From Sacculina carcini (taxonomy: Eukaryota > Arthropoda > Thecostraca > Sacculinidae), in the NCBI GenBank assembly GCA_916048095.2, contig OU696594.1, positions 4,269,781-4,333,780 of the forward strand: a stretch of 64,000 nucleotides of DNA. The letters run 5' to 3'. A model generated the notes under the pieces. It had not been told where the DNA came from and ran no database searches. It was given only the letters and a program-made list of their open reading frames with translations. This document shows positions 44,201 through 55,177 of this stretch, one piece after another; position 1 is the first letter of the stretch; the number at the start of each line of letters is the position of its first letter. The translations under genes and the position numbers were made by a program.

Positions 44201-44559
44201 GTGAGCATGTGTGGTTGCGTGTCGATCGTGTCCGCCGTCCACTCGAGGCACCTTATCGGGGCCCTTTTCGCGTCGTATCCAGAACGCCGAAGGTTTTCAC
44301 CATCGCTCTGCCAACTGGCGGGTCAGAGTCCGTCTCGATAGATCGTCTGAAGCCAGCCATCGTCACTGCTGCGTCACCGGTCAAGGCCCCTTCGTCGCAG
44401 CCTCGTCCGGTTCCACGTGCACGTGTTACGCCCGCCAGCACCACTACGACACGGCCTGTTCCTGTACCTGCTCCTCGTGCATCGCTACCAAAGACAATCA
44501 CTACCAGATGCGGTCGTACGGTTAGATTCAAGACAGCACCGGATTTTCACTATTTTTGA
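41218..44559 (+). CDS. Pol of unit 6, intact frame
   Basis: 1113 codons. G284S (GGC to AGC), shared only with unit 8, lies in the conserved stretch before the first reverse-transcriptase Asp. First ATG at 41266. Confidence 0.92.
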   Translation: MSWSYIFWRRCTHVQAMVSVATETSKSGDATIIQGLLAGACRSFPSVDPGKLDRQAMVAASGGLPLLTVAARVGTKWLSFIVDTGAGVSVLPRTEVSTLSLLPTSVRLSAANGQPMTVHGEVRVDIVLQKLRRKFTWTFVVSDAVSPLLGHDFLRHFKLIVDCHHNCIRDTTTSLRAPAKVSGAQPVGLVVNDLSNFPHTVRTLMSDHPSLLAPRSNNMISMPVQHSIDTGSAAPVFARPRRLTPDKDNAARSAFEDLLASGVVRRSNSPWASPLHMVAKKAPSEWRITGDYRALNVKTVHDRFPIPHIQDLSAHLDGMTVFSKLDLLQAYHQVPMSEADIPKTAVVTPFGLFEYLFMPLGLKNAGATFQRMMSTILAHLSCTFVYLDDVLVFSVDEQQHTRDLAAVFDVFEKHGLRLSLDKCCFYRSEIDFLGHKITADGVCPPDSKVSVINDFPLPSDSASLRRFLGMVGFYRRMIPGFATLVHPLSERSRTEPNSKSLSLTADEIAAFEGVKRALSDACTLPHPKANCDQLQLVTDCSSTAAGAALHQMVDGVPRPISFFSKKLSAAQRKYSVYDRELLAAYYAVGHFRHFLEGRAVTLLTDHKPLVSAFRSPRLAKSDRQQRHWSYITEYVSDVQHVRGAENVVADCLSRDVNVIQLEAFDLPAIARAQLDDRDVMIHADSLKKFNLSDDTVLLCDTTTPHPRPFLPQRCRFHVFQQLHNIAHPGVRASTRVIKSRYVWPHMDKDIKDWVRSCTACQQSKITRHTKSPLSQFDLPSARFEVVHLDLVGPLPPAVTAGHSFSTPFRYILTCVDRASRWPEAMPLTDITAASVANAFFTGWISRFGVPLHVVTDRGTQFESELFEELSKLVGFHRVRTTAYHPQSNGMVERLHRVIKTAIIARKECWLSALPVVMLGIRLLPAESGFSPFTAVTGGYLLCPRVPTGENVSIKAQHDFVGELNKRMQEIDFHSLSAGTSHSTPTSYVPAQLMTCEHVWLRVDRVRRPLEAPYRGPFRVVSRTPKVFTIALPTGGSESVSIDRLKPAIVTAASPVKAPSSQPRPVPRARVTPASTTTTRPVPVPAPRASLPKTITTRCGRTVRFKTAPDFHYF

Positions 44560-44856
44560 TGATTTTTGTACTACTGATTTATCGTGTGTTTTTTTATTCA
44601 GGACTTGTCCATGAAGCGGGTCATTTTGCTGCTATATATATATATATATATATATATATCTTGACATGTATCACTTCTACCCGTCGTGGTAACTGTCATT
44701 TGCACATTTGGATGTTCGAATGTGTGAGTATATTGTGTCTATATTGTGGGTGTGTGTGTGACTACGTATGAGTGTGCGCACATGTGTATGTATGATTTGT
44801 GATATGTATGACCGACCTTGACGTGTTATGAACTCCGTTCTCAGGCGGCGGAGTAC

Positions 44857-45291
44857 TGTGGAGGCGTGCAAGTTGCGTGGTTGGGCGGTTGTATGTCTGT
44901 GTGTATCCAAGTGTATCCTTTGTGTGTGCGTTTCGCTCGTTTGTATGCGTGTCTGGCGTGTATGCATGTCAAGTGTATGTCTGTGTGTATCCAAGTGTAT
45001 CCTTTGTGTGTGCGTTTCGCTCGTTTGTATGCGTGTCTGGCGTGTATGCATGTCAAGTGTATGTCTGTGTGTATCCTTCTGTATTGGTGAACGCGGTTAG
45101 GCGTGTGTATGAATGTGACCGTGTGAAAGGTCACATGACCGAGCTTATATAACACGGCACACTGCCGGTCAAAGGGCCATTCGCTCGGATTCGCTCGCAT
45201 TCGCTGGTATTATCTTGTATTGTGATCTCGCCTGCAATAGACTTTTCTCGCCGTGTCTTCCTCGTTTTCAATGTGGCTTCACGACGCCACA
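44857..45291 (+). repeat. LTR of unit 7
   Basis: 435 bp; primer-binding site at 45295-45312. Confidence 0.95.
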
Positions 45292-45453
45292 TACTGGTGA
45301 CCCCGACGTGATCATTCTTCGACGCCTACGAGGTTCACATCTTCCGTGAGTTTTGATTTCTTCATTTCATCTTTTTCCTTTAAATTTCTTTCTTCATTTA
45401 ATTTACCATTTCATTCTTTTCTGTTCAATTTGTTCACAAATTTAACTTTCATT

Positions 45454-46212
45454 ATGGCGAGTGATAACGCCGCCCCATTTCCCACTAAAAACGGGGCCGA
45501 AAGTACACCAGTGGTCGACGTTTCCGCTTCTCCTGTGCATGGCGTGACTATTAAACCACCGCCTTTCATGGAGAATTGCATGGAAGGCTGGTTCGCAATC
45601 ATGGAGGCACAATTTCGCCTCCAGCGAGTGTCGGTAGAGTCCACAAAATTCTACCACGTCATCGCAGCTCTGCCCCCGAACGTGGTGTGCAAAGTCAGTC
45701 CTGCTACAATGGAGCAAGAGTCATACTCACAGCTCAAATCCGAGGTTCTTCAGACTCTCGAGAAATCCAAAACGGAGTTATTTGAGGAGCTCATTTCTAG
45801 CACTGTCATGACTGGTCGACCATCTGTTTATCTTAGTGAGCTGATGGCGCGTGCACGCAAAGTAAAAGTGACGGAAGATTTAGTTCGTCACAAGTTTACT
45901 CAGGCGTTACCACCAGCTCTCGGCCCGGTCTTGGCTGCACAACAGCAGACGCCGCTGGAACAGCTCGGCAAGCTGGCAGACGAGTTGATGCCGCTGGTGC
46001 CGTCGCAGTGCTTGGCCGCGCCCGGTATGTTTACCCAAGCAGCGACCACTCATCGCAGCGGACGACAGCAGGAGAGAGTATCAAACGCCAGATACGGCTA
46101 TAGGACGACGCGTTTCAGCGCGACCGCGCAAGTGAGCAACTTCTTGCGCTTGTCGTCGTTGGTCTGCTTGGATGTCCTCCAGCGTTCTCATGATTTTTTA
46201 TGTCCATTGTGA
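45454..46212 (+). CDS. Gag of unit 7, truncated
   Basis: 252 codons, same early stop as unit 2 through the shared 2 bp deletion. Confidence 0.8.
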   Translation: MASDNAAPFPTKNGAESTPVVDVSASPVHGVTIKPPPFMENCMEGWFAIMEAQFRLQRVSVESTKFYHVIAALPPNVVCKVSPATMEQESYSQLKSEVLQTLEKSKTELFEELISSTVMTGRPSVYLSELMARARKVKVTEDLVRHKFTQALPPALGPVLAAQQQTPLEQLGKLADELMPLVPSQCLAAPGMFTQAATTHRSGRQQERVSNARYGYRTTRFSATAQVSNFLRLSSLVCLDVLQRSHDFLCPL

Positions 46213-46526
46213 GTTTGCGTCGTTGATAGATATGAATAACCCTCTAAGTAGGACATCCTATAGCGGCGTTGGCGCGAGCGAAAACTGATTTCAATACATC
46301 GAGAAAGATATTACAACTCACTCTCATACTGAGGCAGGCATTGGTAAAAGCTGTGGTCTTACTCGCCTGCAAATCTGACAGGGTTCGACACAATGAACCG
46401 ACAACAACACACACGCACACTGAAAAGATCAAAGCACGAAGCATGCTGGAAATTTATGTTGCTCAATAGATTTTAGAGATACGGCATAGGACTGCAGCCT
46501 TTTCATTCCGACCAACGCCCGAAAGT

Positions 46527-49500
46527 GTGTCGTGGTCATATATTTTTTGGCGCCGCTGCACGCACGTGCAAGCCATGGTGTCAGTGGCCACGGAAACCAG
46601 CAAATCTGGCGATGCAACCATCATCCAGGGGCTCCTCGCCGGTGCCTGCCGATCGTTCCCGTCCGTCGACCCCGGAAAACTAGATCGGCAGGCCATGGTA
46701 GCTGCATCAGGTGGCCTGCCGCTCCTCACAGTAGCAGCTCGTGTCGGCACCAAATGGTTGTCCTTCATTGTTGACACCGGAGCAGGTGTCTCCGTCCTTC
46801 CGCGGACCGAGGTAAGCACACTGTCGCTCCTGCCAACATCAGTGCGGTTATCCGCAGCCAATGGCCAGCCCATGACAGTACACGGTGAGGTTCGTGTCGA
46901 CATTGTGCTGCAGAAGCTGCGTCGGAAGTTCACATGGACATTTGTAGTATCCGACGCAGTGTCTCCATTGCTGGGCCACGATTTTTTGCGCCACTTTAAA
47001 CTCATAGTCGATTGTCATCACAACTGCATTCGTGACACCACAACCTCGCTGCGAGCGCCGGCTAAGGTAAGTGGTGCACAACCAGTTGGCCTTGTCGTCA
47101 ACGACTTGAGTAATTTTCCTCATACTGTGCGCACGTTGATGTCTGATCATCCATCGCTACTTGCACCACGGTCAAACAATATGATTTCTATGCCTGTTCA
47201 GCACAGCATTGACACGGGCAGTGCCGCACCGGTCTTTGCTCGGCCTCGCCGACTGACGCCCGATAAAGATAATGCCGCTCGATCTGCTTTCGAAGATCTC
47301 TTAGCGTCCGGTGTCGTCCGTCGCTCCAACTCGCCGTGGGCTTCTCCGCTTCATATGGTTGCTAAGAAAGCACCCGGCGAGTGGCGCATCACAGGAGATT
47401 ATCGGGCGCTCAATGTCAAGACTGTGCATGACAGATTTCCGATCCCACATATCCAGGATCTGTCAGCACATTTAGACGGCATGACAGTATTTTCCAAATT
47501 GGACCTACTACAGGCATATCATCAGGTTCCGATGAGTGAAGCCGACATACCGAAAACCGCTGTAGTGACTCCTTTCGGTTTATTTGAATATTTGTTTATG
47601 CCGTTGGGTCTCAAAAACGCCGGAGCCACTTTTCAGCGCATGATGAGTACGATACTTGCCCACCTGTCGTGCACATTCGTTTATCTAGACGATGTTCTCG
47701 TGTTCTCGGTTGACGAGCAGCAGCACACGCGCGACCTGGCAGCAGTATTTGACGTTTTTGAAAAGCATGGTCTCCGATTATCTCTGGACAAGTGTTGTTT
47801 TTACAGGTCAGAGATTGATTTCCTTGGTCACAAGATCACTGCCGACGGTGTTTGCCCGCCGGATTCCAAAGTGAGTGTCATTAATGATTTTCCTTTACCT
47901 TCTGATTCTGCTTCACTGCGTAGATTTCTGGGCATGGTAGGTTTTTACCGCCGTATGATCCCTGGTTTCGCGACCCTTGTTCACCCTTTGTCGGAACGCA
48001 GTAGAACGGAGCCAAATTCAAAAAGCCTTTCGCTCACTGCAGACGAGATAGCTGCGTTTGAAGGCGTCAAGCGAGCCCTGAGTGACGCATGCACGCTACC
48101 TCATCCCAAAGCTAACTGTGATCAGCTTCAGCTAGTCACCGACTGCTCATCGACGGCTGCTGGCGCTGCACTTCACCAGATGGTGGACGGGGTGCCTAGG
48201 CCCATCTCGTTTTTTTCAAAGAAGCTTTCTGCCGCGCAGCGGAAGTACTCTGTCTACGACCGCGAATTGTTGGCCGCTTATTACGCCGTGGGACATTTCC
48301 GTCATTTCCTGGAGGGGCGAGCGGTAACGCTGCTAACCGATCACAAACCGCTCGTCTCGGCTTTTCGCAGTCCTCGCTTGGCTAAGTCAGACAGACAGCA
48401 GCGGCATTGGTCATATATTACCGAATATGTGTCCGATGTTCAGCATGTTCGCGGCGCCGAGAACGTGGTCGCAGATTGCCTTTCGAGAGATGTGAACGTC
48501 ATCCAATTGGAAGCATTTGATCTGCCCGCCATTGCGCGTGCTCAGCTGGATGATCGCGATGTTATGATTCACGCCGACAGCCTGAAGAAGTTCAACTTGT
48601 CCGATGATACCGTGCTACTGTGTGATACAACAACGCCTCATCCTAGGCCGTTTCTACCGCAGAGATGCCGGTTTCACGTGTTCCAGCAGCTGCACAATAT
48701 TGCACATCCTGGGGTTCGCGCCAGCACACGCGTGATAAAATCCAGGTATGTATGGCCTCACATGGACAAAGATATTAAAGATTGGGTACGTAGTTGTACT
48801 GCCTGCCAACAATCAAAGATCACGCGCCACACAAAGTCGCCACTTTCGCAGTTTGATCTTCCTAGCGCACGATTCGAGGTGGTTCACTTAGATCTCGTCG
48901 GGCCTCTGCCGCCGGCGGTTACAGCTGGTCACTCATTTTCCACGCCGTTCAGATACATACTGACATGCGTCGATCGTGCAAGCCGCTGGCCCGAGGCGAT
49001 GCCACTCACTGACATCACTGCAGCATCTGTTGCCAACGCCTTCTTCACTGGCTGGATTTCGCGTTTCGGTGTCCCACTCCATGTGGTAACGGATCGCGGA
49101 ACCCAGTTTGAATCTGAACTGTTCGAGGAATTATCCAAACTGGTAGGTTTTCATCGTGTTCGGACGACCGCCTATCACCCCCAATCTAACGGCATGGTAG
49201 AGCGTCTTCATCGCGTAATTAAAACAGCTATCATAGCCCGTAAAGAATGCTGGCTTTCGGCTCTTCCGGTCGTCATGTTGGGGATCCGATTGCTGCCCGC
49301 GGAGTCCGGTTTTTCGCCATTCACGGCTGTTACGGGCGGATATCTGCTGTGTCCTCGGGTGCCAACAGGTGAAAACGTGTCCATTAAAGCACAGCACGAC
49401 TTCGTGGGCGAACTCAACAAGAGAATGCAGGAGATCGACTTTCACAGCTTGTCAGCCGGCACGTCACACAGCACTCCGACATCCTACGTGCCAGCGCAGC

Positions 49501-49868
49501 TGATGACATGTGAGCATGTGTGGTTGCGTGTCGATCGTGTCCGCCGTCCACTCGAGGCACCTTATCGGGGCCCTTTTCGCGTCGTATCCAGAACGCCGAA
49601 GGTTTTCACCATCGCTCTGCCAACTGGCGGGTCAGAGTCCGTCTCGATAGATCGTCTGAAGCCAGCCATCGTCACTGCTGCGTCACCGGTCAAGGCCCCT
49701 TCGTCGCAGCCTCGTCCGGTTCCACGTGCACGTGTTACGCCCGCCAGCACCACTACGACACGGCCTGTTCCTGTACCTGCTCCTCGTGCATCGCTACCAA
49801 AGACAATCACTACCAGATGCGGTCGTACGGTTAGATTCAAGACAGCACCGGATTTTCACTATTTTTGA
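46527..49868 (+). CDS. Pol of unit 7, intact frame
   Basis: 1113 codons with no private amino-acid change noticed, so it is close to the array consensus. First ATG at 46575. Confidence 0.93.
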   Translation: MSWSYIFWRRCTHVQAMVSVATETSKSGDATIIQGLLAGACRSFPSVDPGKLDRQAMVAASGGLPLLTVAARVGTKWLSFIVDTGAGVSVLPRTEVSTLSLLPTSVRLSAANGQPMTVHGEVRVDIVLQKLRRKFTWTFVVSDAVSPLLGHDFLRHFKLIVDCHHNCIRDTTTSLRAPAKVSGAQPVGLVVNDLSNFPHTVRTLMSDHPSLLAPRSNNMISMPVQHSIDTGSAAPVFARPRRLTPDKDNAARSAFEDLLASGVVRRSNSPWASPLHMVAKKAPGEWRITGDYRALNVKTVHDRFPIPHIQDLSAHLDGMTVFSKLDLLQAYHQVPMSEADIPKTAVVTPFGLFEYLFMPLGLKNAGATFQRMMSTILAHLSCTFVYLDDVLVFSVDEQQHTRDLAAVFDVFEKHGLRLSLDKCCFYRSEIDFLGHKITADGVCPPDSKVSVINDFPLPSDSASLRRFLGMVGFYRRMIPGFATLVHPLSERSRTEPNSKSLSLTADEIAAFEGVKRALSDACTLPHPKANCDQLQLVTDCSSTAAGAALHQMVDGVPRPISFFSKKLSAAQRKYSVYDRELLAAYYAVGHFRHFLEGRAVTLLTDHKPLVSAFRSPRLAKSDRQQRHWSYITEYVSDVQHVRGAENVVADCLSRDVNVIQLEAFDLPAIARAQLDDRDVMIHADSLKKFNLSDDTVLLCDTTTPHPRPFLPQRCRFHVFQQLHNIAHPGVRASTRVIKSRYVWPHMDKDIKDWVRSCTACQQSKITRHTKSPLSQFDLPSARFEVVHLDLVGPLPPAVTAGHSFSTPFRYILTCVDRASRWPEAMPLTDITAASVANAFFTGWISRFGVPLHVVTDRGTQFESELFEELSKLVGFHRVRTTAYHPQSNGMVERLHRVIKTAIIARKECWLSALPVVMLGIRLLPAESGFSPFTAVTGGYLLCPRVPTGENVSIKAQHDFVGELNKRMQEIDFHSLSAGTSHSTPTSYVPAQLMTCEHVWLRVDRVRRPLEAPYRGPFRVVSRTPKVFTIALPTGGSESVSIDRLKPAIVTAASPVKAPSSQPRPVPRARVTPASTTTTRPVPVPAPRASLPKTITTRCGRTVRFKTAPDFHYF

Positions 49869-50163
49869 TGATTTTTGTACTACTGATTTATCGTGTGTTT
49901 TTTTATTCAGGACTTGTCCATGAAGCGGGTCATTTTGCTGCTATATATATATATATATATATATATCTTGACATGTATCACTTCTACCCGTCGTGGTAAC
50001 TGTCATTTGCACATTTGGATGTTCGAATGTGTGAGTATATTGTGTCTATATTGTGGGTGTGTGTGTGACTACGTATGAGTGTGCGCACATGTGTATGTAT
50101 GATTTGTGATATGTATGACCGACCTTGACGTGTTATGAACTCCGTTCTCAGGCGGCGGAGTAC

Positions 50164-50598
50164 TGTGGAGGCGTGCAAGTTGCGTGGTTGGGCGGTTGTA
50201 TGTCTGTGTGTATCCAAGTGTATCCTTTGTGTGTGCGTTTCGCTCGTTTGTATGCGTGTCTGGCGTGTATGCATGTCAAGTGTATGTCTGTGTGTATCCA
50301 AGTGTATCCTTTGTGTGTGCGTTTCGCTCGTTTGTATGCGTGTCTGGCGTGTATGCATGTCAAGTGTATGTCTGTGTGTATCCTTCTGTATTGGTGAACG
50401 CGGTTAGGCGTGTGTATGAATGTGACCGTGTGAAAGGTCACATGACCGAGCTTATATAACACGGCACACTGCCGGTCAAAGGGCCATTCGCTCGGATTCG
50501 CTCGCATTCGCTGGTATTATCTTGTATTGTGATCTCGCCTGCAATAGACTTTTCTCGCCGTGTCTTCCTCGTTTTCAATGTGGCTTCACGACGCCACA
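50164..50598 (+). repeat. LTR of unit 8
   Basis: 435 bp; primer-binding site at 50602-50619. Confidence 0.95.
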
Positions 50599-50760
50599 TA
50601 CTGGTGACCCCGACGTGATCATTCTTCGACGCCTACGAGGTTCACATCTTCCGTGAGTTTTGATTTCTTCATTTCATCTTTTTCCTTTAAATTTCTTTCT
50701 TCATTTAATTTACCATTTCATTCTTTTCTGTTCAATTTGTTCACAAATTTAACTTTCATT

Positions 50761-51597
50761 ATGGCGAGTGATAACGCCGCCCCATTTCCCACTAAAAACG
50801 GGGCCGAAAGTACACCAGTGGTCGACGTTTCCGCTTCTCCTGTGCATGGCGTGACTATTAAGCCACCGCCTTTCATGGAGAATTGCATGGAAGGCTGGTT
50901 CGCAATCATGGAGGCACAATTTCGCCGCCAGCGAGTGTCGGTAGAGTCCACAAAATTCTAACACGTCATCGCAGCTCTGCCCCCGAACGTGGTGTGCAAA
51001 GTCAGTCCTGCTACAATGGAGCAAGAGTCATACTCACAGCTCAAATCCGAGGTTCTTCAGACTCCCGAGAAATCCAAAACGGAGCTATTTGAGGAGCTCA
51101 TTTCTAGCACTGTCATGACTGGTCGACCATCTGTTTATCTTAGTGAGCTGATGGCGCGTGCACGCAAAGTAAAAGTGACGGAAGATTTAGTTCGTCACAA
51201 GTTTACTCAGGCGTTACCACCAGCTCTCGGCCCGGTCTTGGCTGCACAACAGCAGACGCCGCTGGAACAGCTCGGCAAGCTGGCAGACGAGTTGATGCCG
51301 CTGGTGCCGTCGCAGTGCTTGGCTGCGCCCGGTATGTTTACCCAAGCAGCGACCACTCATCGCAGCGGACGACAGCAGGAGAGAGTATCAAACGCCAGAT
51401 ACGGCTATAGGACGACGCGTTTCAGCGCGACCGCGCAAGTGAGCAACTTCTTGCGCTTGTCGTCGTTGGTCTGCTTGGATGTCCTCCAGCGTTCTCATGA
51501 TTTTTTGCATGTCCATTGTGAGTTTGCGTCGTTGATAGATATGAATAACCCTCTAAGTAGGACATCCTATAGCGGCGTTGGCGCGAGCGAAAACTGA
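50761..51597 (+). pseudogene. Gag of unit 8, nonsense at codon 67
   Basis: L56R, Y67stop (50959-50961) and L102P, as in units 5 and 6. Confidence 0.85.
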
Positions 51598-51835
51598 TCT
51601 CAATACATCGAGAAAGATATTACAACTCACTCTCATACTGAGGCAGGCATTGGTAAAAGCTGTGGTCTTACTCGCCTGCAAATCCGACAGGGTTCGACAC
51701 AATGAACCGACAACAACACACACGCACACTGAAAAGATCAAAGCACGAAGCATGCTGGACATTTATGTTGCTCAATAGATTTTAGAGATACGGCATAGGA
51801 CTGCAGCCTTTTCATTCCGACCAACGCCCGAAAGT

Positions 51836-54800
51836 GTGTCGTGGTCATATATTTTTTGGCGCCGCTGCACGCACGTGCAAGCCATGGTGTCAGTGGCCAC
51901 GGAAACCAGCAAATCTGGCGATGCAACCATCATCCAGGGGCTCCTCGCCGGTGCCTGCCGATCGTTCCCGTCCGTCGACCCCGGAAAACTAGATCGGCAG
52001 GCCATGGTAGCTGCATCAGGGGGCCTGCCGCTCCTCACAGTAGCAGCTCGTGTCGGCACCAAATGGTTGTCCTTCATTGTTGACACCGGAGCAGGTGTCT
52101 CCGTCCTTCCGCGGACCGAGGTAAGCACACTGTCGCTCCTGCCAACATCAGTGCGGTTATCCGCAGCCAATGGCCAGCCCATGACAGTACACGGTGAGGT
52201 TCGTGTCGACATTGTGCTGCAGAAGCTGCGTCGGAAGTTCACATGGACATTTGTAGTATCCGACGCAGTGTCTCCATTGCTGGGCCACGATTTTTTGCGC
52301 CACTTTAAACTCATAGTCGATTGTCATCACAACTGCATTCGTGACACCACAACCTCGCTGCGAGCGCCGGCTAAGGTAAGTGGTGCACAACCAGTTGGCC
52401 TTGTCGTCAACGACTTGAGTAATTTTCCTCATACTGTGCGCACGTTGATGTCTGATCATCCATCGCTACTTGCACCACGGTCAAACAATAAGATTTCTAT
52501 GCCTGTTCAGCACAGCATTGACACGGGCAGTGCCGCACCGGTCTTTGCTCGGCCTCGCCGACTGACGCCCGATAAAGATAATGCCGCTCGATCTGCTTTC
52601 GAAGATCTCTTAGCGTCCGGTGTCGTCCGTCGCTCCAACTCGCCGTGGGCTTCTCCGCTTCATATGGTTGCTAAGAAAGCACCCAGCGAGTGGCGCATCA
52701 CAGGAGATTATCGGGCGCTCAATGTCAAGACTGTGCATGACAGATTTCCGATCCCACATATCCAGGATCTGTCAGCACATTTAGACGGCATGACAGTATT
52801 TTCCAAATTGGACCTACTACAGGCATATCATCAGGTTCCGATGAGTGAAGCCGACATACCGAAAACCGCTGTAGTGACTCCTTTCGGTTTATTTGAATAT
52901 TTGTTCATGCCGTTGGGTCTCAAAAACGCCGGAGCCACTTTTCAGCGCATGATGAGTACGATACTTGCCCACCTGTCGTGCACATTCGTTTATCTAGACG
53001 ATGTTCTCGTGTTCTCGGTTGACGAGCAGCAGCACACGCGCGACCTGGCAGCAGTATTTGACGTTTTTGAAAAGCATGGTCTCCGATTATCTCTGGACAA
53101 GTGTTGTTTTTACAGGTCAGAGATTGATTTCCTTGGTCACAAGATCACTGCCGACGGTGTTTGCCCGCCGGATTCCAAAGTGAGTGTCATTAATGATTTT
53201 CCTTTACCTTCTGATTCTGCTTCACTGCGTAGATTTCTGGGCATGGTAGGTTTTTACCGCCGTATGATCCCTGGTTTCGCGACCCTTGTTCACCCTTTGT
53301 CGGAACGCAGTAGAACGGAGCCAAATTCAAAAAGCCTTTCGCTCACTGCAGACGAGATAGCTGCGTTTGAAGGCGTCAAGCGAGCCCTGAGTGACGCATG
53401 CACGCTACCTCATCCCAAAGCTAACTGTGATCAGCTTCAGCTAGTCACCGACTGCTCATCGACGGCTGCTGGCGCTGCACTTCACCAGATGGTGGACGGG
53501 GTGCCTAGGCCCATCTCGTTTTTTTCAAAGAAGCTTTCTGCCGCGCAGCGGAAGTACTCTGTCTACGACCGCGAATTGTTGGCCGCTTATTACGCCGTGG
53601 GACATTTCCGTCATTTCCTGGAGGGGCGAGCGGTAACGCTGCTAACCGATCACAAACCGCTCGTCTCGGCTTTTCGCAGTCCTCGCTTGGCTAAGTCAGA
53701 CAGACAGCAGCGGCATTGGTCATATATTACCGAATATGTGTCCGATGTTCAGCATGTTCGCGGCGCCGAGAACGTGGTCGCAGATTGCCTTTCGAGAGAT
53801 GTGAACGTCATCCAATTGGAAGCATTTGATCTGCCCGCCATTGCGCGTGCTCAGCTGGATGATCGCGATGTTATGATTCACGCCGACAGCCTGAAGAAGT
53901 TCAACTTGTCCGATGATACCGTGCTACTGTGTGATACAACAACGCCTCATCCTAGGCCGTTTCTACCGCAGAGATGCCGGTTTCACGTGTTCCAGCAGCT
54001 GCACAATATTGCACATCCTGGGGTTCGCGCCAGCACACGCGTGATAAAATCCAGGTATGTATGGCCTCACATGGACAAAGATATTAAAGATTGGGTACGT
54101 AGTTGTACTGCCTGCCAACAATCAAAGATCACGCGCCACACAAAGTCGCCACTTTCGCAGTTTGATCTTCCTAGCGCACGATTCGAGGTGGTTCACTTAG
54201 ATCTCGTCGGGCCTCTGCCGCCGGCGGTTACAGCTGGTCACTCATTTTCCACGCCGTTCAGATACATACTGACATGCGTCGATCGTGCAAGCCGCTGGCC
54301 CGAGGCGATGCCACTCACTGACATCACTGCAGCATCTGTTGCCAACGCCTTCTTCACTGGCTGGATTTCGCGTTTCGGTGTCCCACTCCATGTGGTAACG
54401 GATCGCGGAACCCAGTTTGAATCTGAACTGTTCGAGGAATTATCCAAACTGGTAGGTTTTCATCGTGTTCGGACGACCGCCTATCACCCCCAATCTAACG
54501 GCATGGTAGAGCGTCTTCATCGCGTAATTAAAACAGCTATCATAGCCCGTAAAGAATGCTGGCTTTCGGCTCTTCCGGTCGTCATGTTGGGGATCCGATT
54601 GCTGCCCGCGGAGTCCGGTTTTTCGCCATTCACGGCTGTTACGGGCGGATATCTGCTGTGTCCTCGGGTGCCAACAGGTGAAAACGTGTCCATTAAAGCA
54701 CAGCACGACTTCGTGGGCGAACTCAACAAGAGAATGCAGGAGATCGACTTTCACAGCTTGTCAGCCGGCACGTCACACAGCACTCCGACATCCTACGTGC

Positions 54801-55177
54801 CAGCGCAGCTGATGACATGTGAGCATGTGTGGTTGCGTGTCGATCGTGTCCGCCGTCCACTCGAGGCACCTTATCGGGGCCCTTTTCGCGTCGTATCCAG
54901 AACGCCGAAGGTTTTCACCATCGCTCTGCCAACTGGCGGGTCAGAGTCCGTCTCGATAGATCGTCTGAAGCCAGCCATCGTCACTGCTGCGTCACCGGTC
55001 AAGGCCCCTTCGTCGCAGCCTCGTCCGGTTCCACGTGCACGTGTTACGCCCGCCAGCACCACTACGACACGGCCTGTTCCTGTACCTGCTCCTCGTGCAT
55101 CGCTACCAAAGACAATCACTACCAGATGCGGTCGTACGGTTAGATTCAAGACAGCACCGGATTTTCACTATTTTTGA
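51836..55177 (+). CDS. Pol of unit 8, intact frame
   Basis: 1113 codons; G284S as in unit 6, plus private M219K. First ATG at 51884. Confidence 0.92.
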   Translation: MSWSYIFWRRCTHVQAMVSVATETSKSGDATIIQGLLAGACRSFPSVDPGKLDRQAMVAASGGLPLLTVAARVGTKWLSFIVDTGAGVSVLPRTEVSTLSLLPTSVRLSAANGQPMTVHGEVRVDIVLQKLRRKFTWTFVVSDAVSPLLGHDFLRHFKLIVDCHHNCIRDTTTSLRAPAKVSGAQPVGLVVNDLSNFPHTVRTLMSDHPSLLAPRSNNKISMPVQHSIDTGSAAPVFARPRRLTPDKDNAARSAFEDLLASGVVRRSNSPWASPLHMVAKKAPSEWRITGDYRALNVKTVHDRFPIPHIQDLSAHLDGMTVFSKLDLLQAYHQVPMSEADIPKTAVVTPFGLFEYLFMPLGLKNAGATFQRMMSTILAHLSCTFVYLDDVLVFSVDEQQHTRDLAAVFDVFEKHGLRLSLDKCCFYRSEIDFLGHKITADGVCPPDSKVSVINDFPLPSDSASLRRFLGMVGFYRRMIPGFATLVHPLSERSRTEPNSKSLSLTADEIAAFEGVKRALSDACTLPHPKANCDQLQLVTDCSSTAAGAALHQMVDGVPRPISFFSKKLSAAQRKYSVYDRELLAAYYAVGHFRHFLEGRAVTLLTDHKPLVSAFRSPRLAKSDRQQRHWSYITEYVSDVQHVRGAENVVADCLSRDVNVIQLEAFDLPAIARAQLDDRDVMIHADSLKKFNLSDDTVLLCDTTTPHPRPFLPQRCRFHVFQQLHNIAHPGVRASTRVIKSRYVWPHMDKDIKDWVRSCTACQQSKITRHTKSPLSQFDLPSARFEVVHLDLVGPLPPAVTAGHSFSTPFRYILTCVDRASRWPEAMPLTDITAASVANAFFTGWISRFGVPLHVVTDRGTQFESELFEELSKLVGFHRVRTTAYHPQSNGMVERLHRVIKTAIIARKECWLSALPVVMLGIRLLPAESGFSPFTAVTGGYLLCPRVPTGENVSIKAQHDFVGELNKRMQEIDFHSLSAGTSHSTPTSYVPAQLMTCEHVWLRVDRVRRPLEAPYRGPFRVVSRTPKVFTIALPTGGSESVSIDRLKPAIVTAASPVKAPSSQPRPVPRARVTPASTTTTRPVPVPAPRASLPKTITTRCGRTVRFKTAPDFHYF

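Larger units (their letters stand above)
39546..44856 (+). mobile_element. Array unit 6
   Basis: 5311 bp; TA tract 27 bp (44633-44659). First of three adjacent units with GAAGCGGG instead of GAAACGGG after pol. Confidence 0.95.
44857..50163 (+). mobile_element. Array unit 7 (mosaic)
   Basis: 5307 bp; TA tract 25 bp (49942-49966). Its gag half carries the unit 2 set, including the 2 bp deletion, while its 3' end carries the GAAGCGGG of units 6 and 8. Confidence 0.95.
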
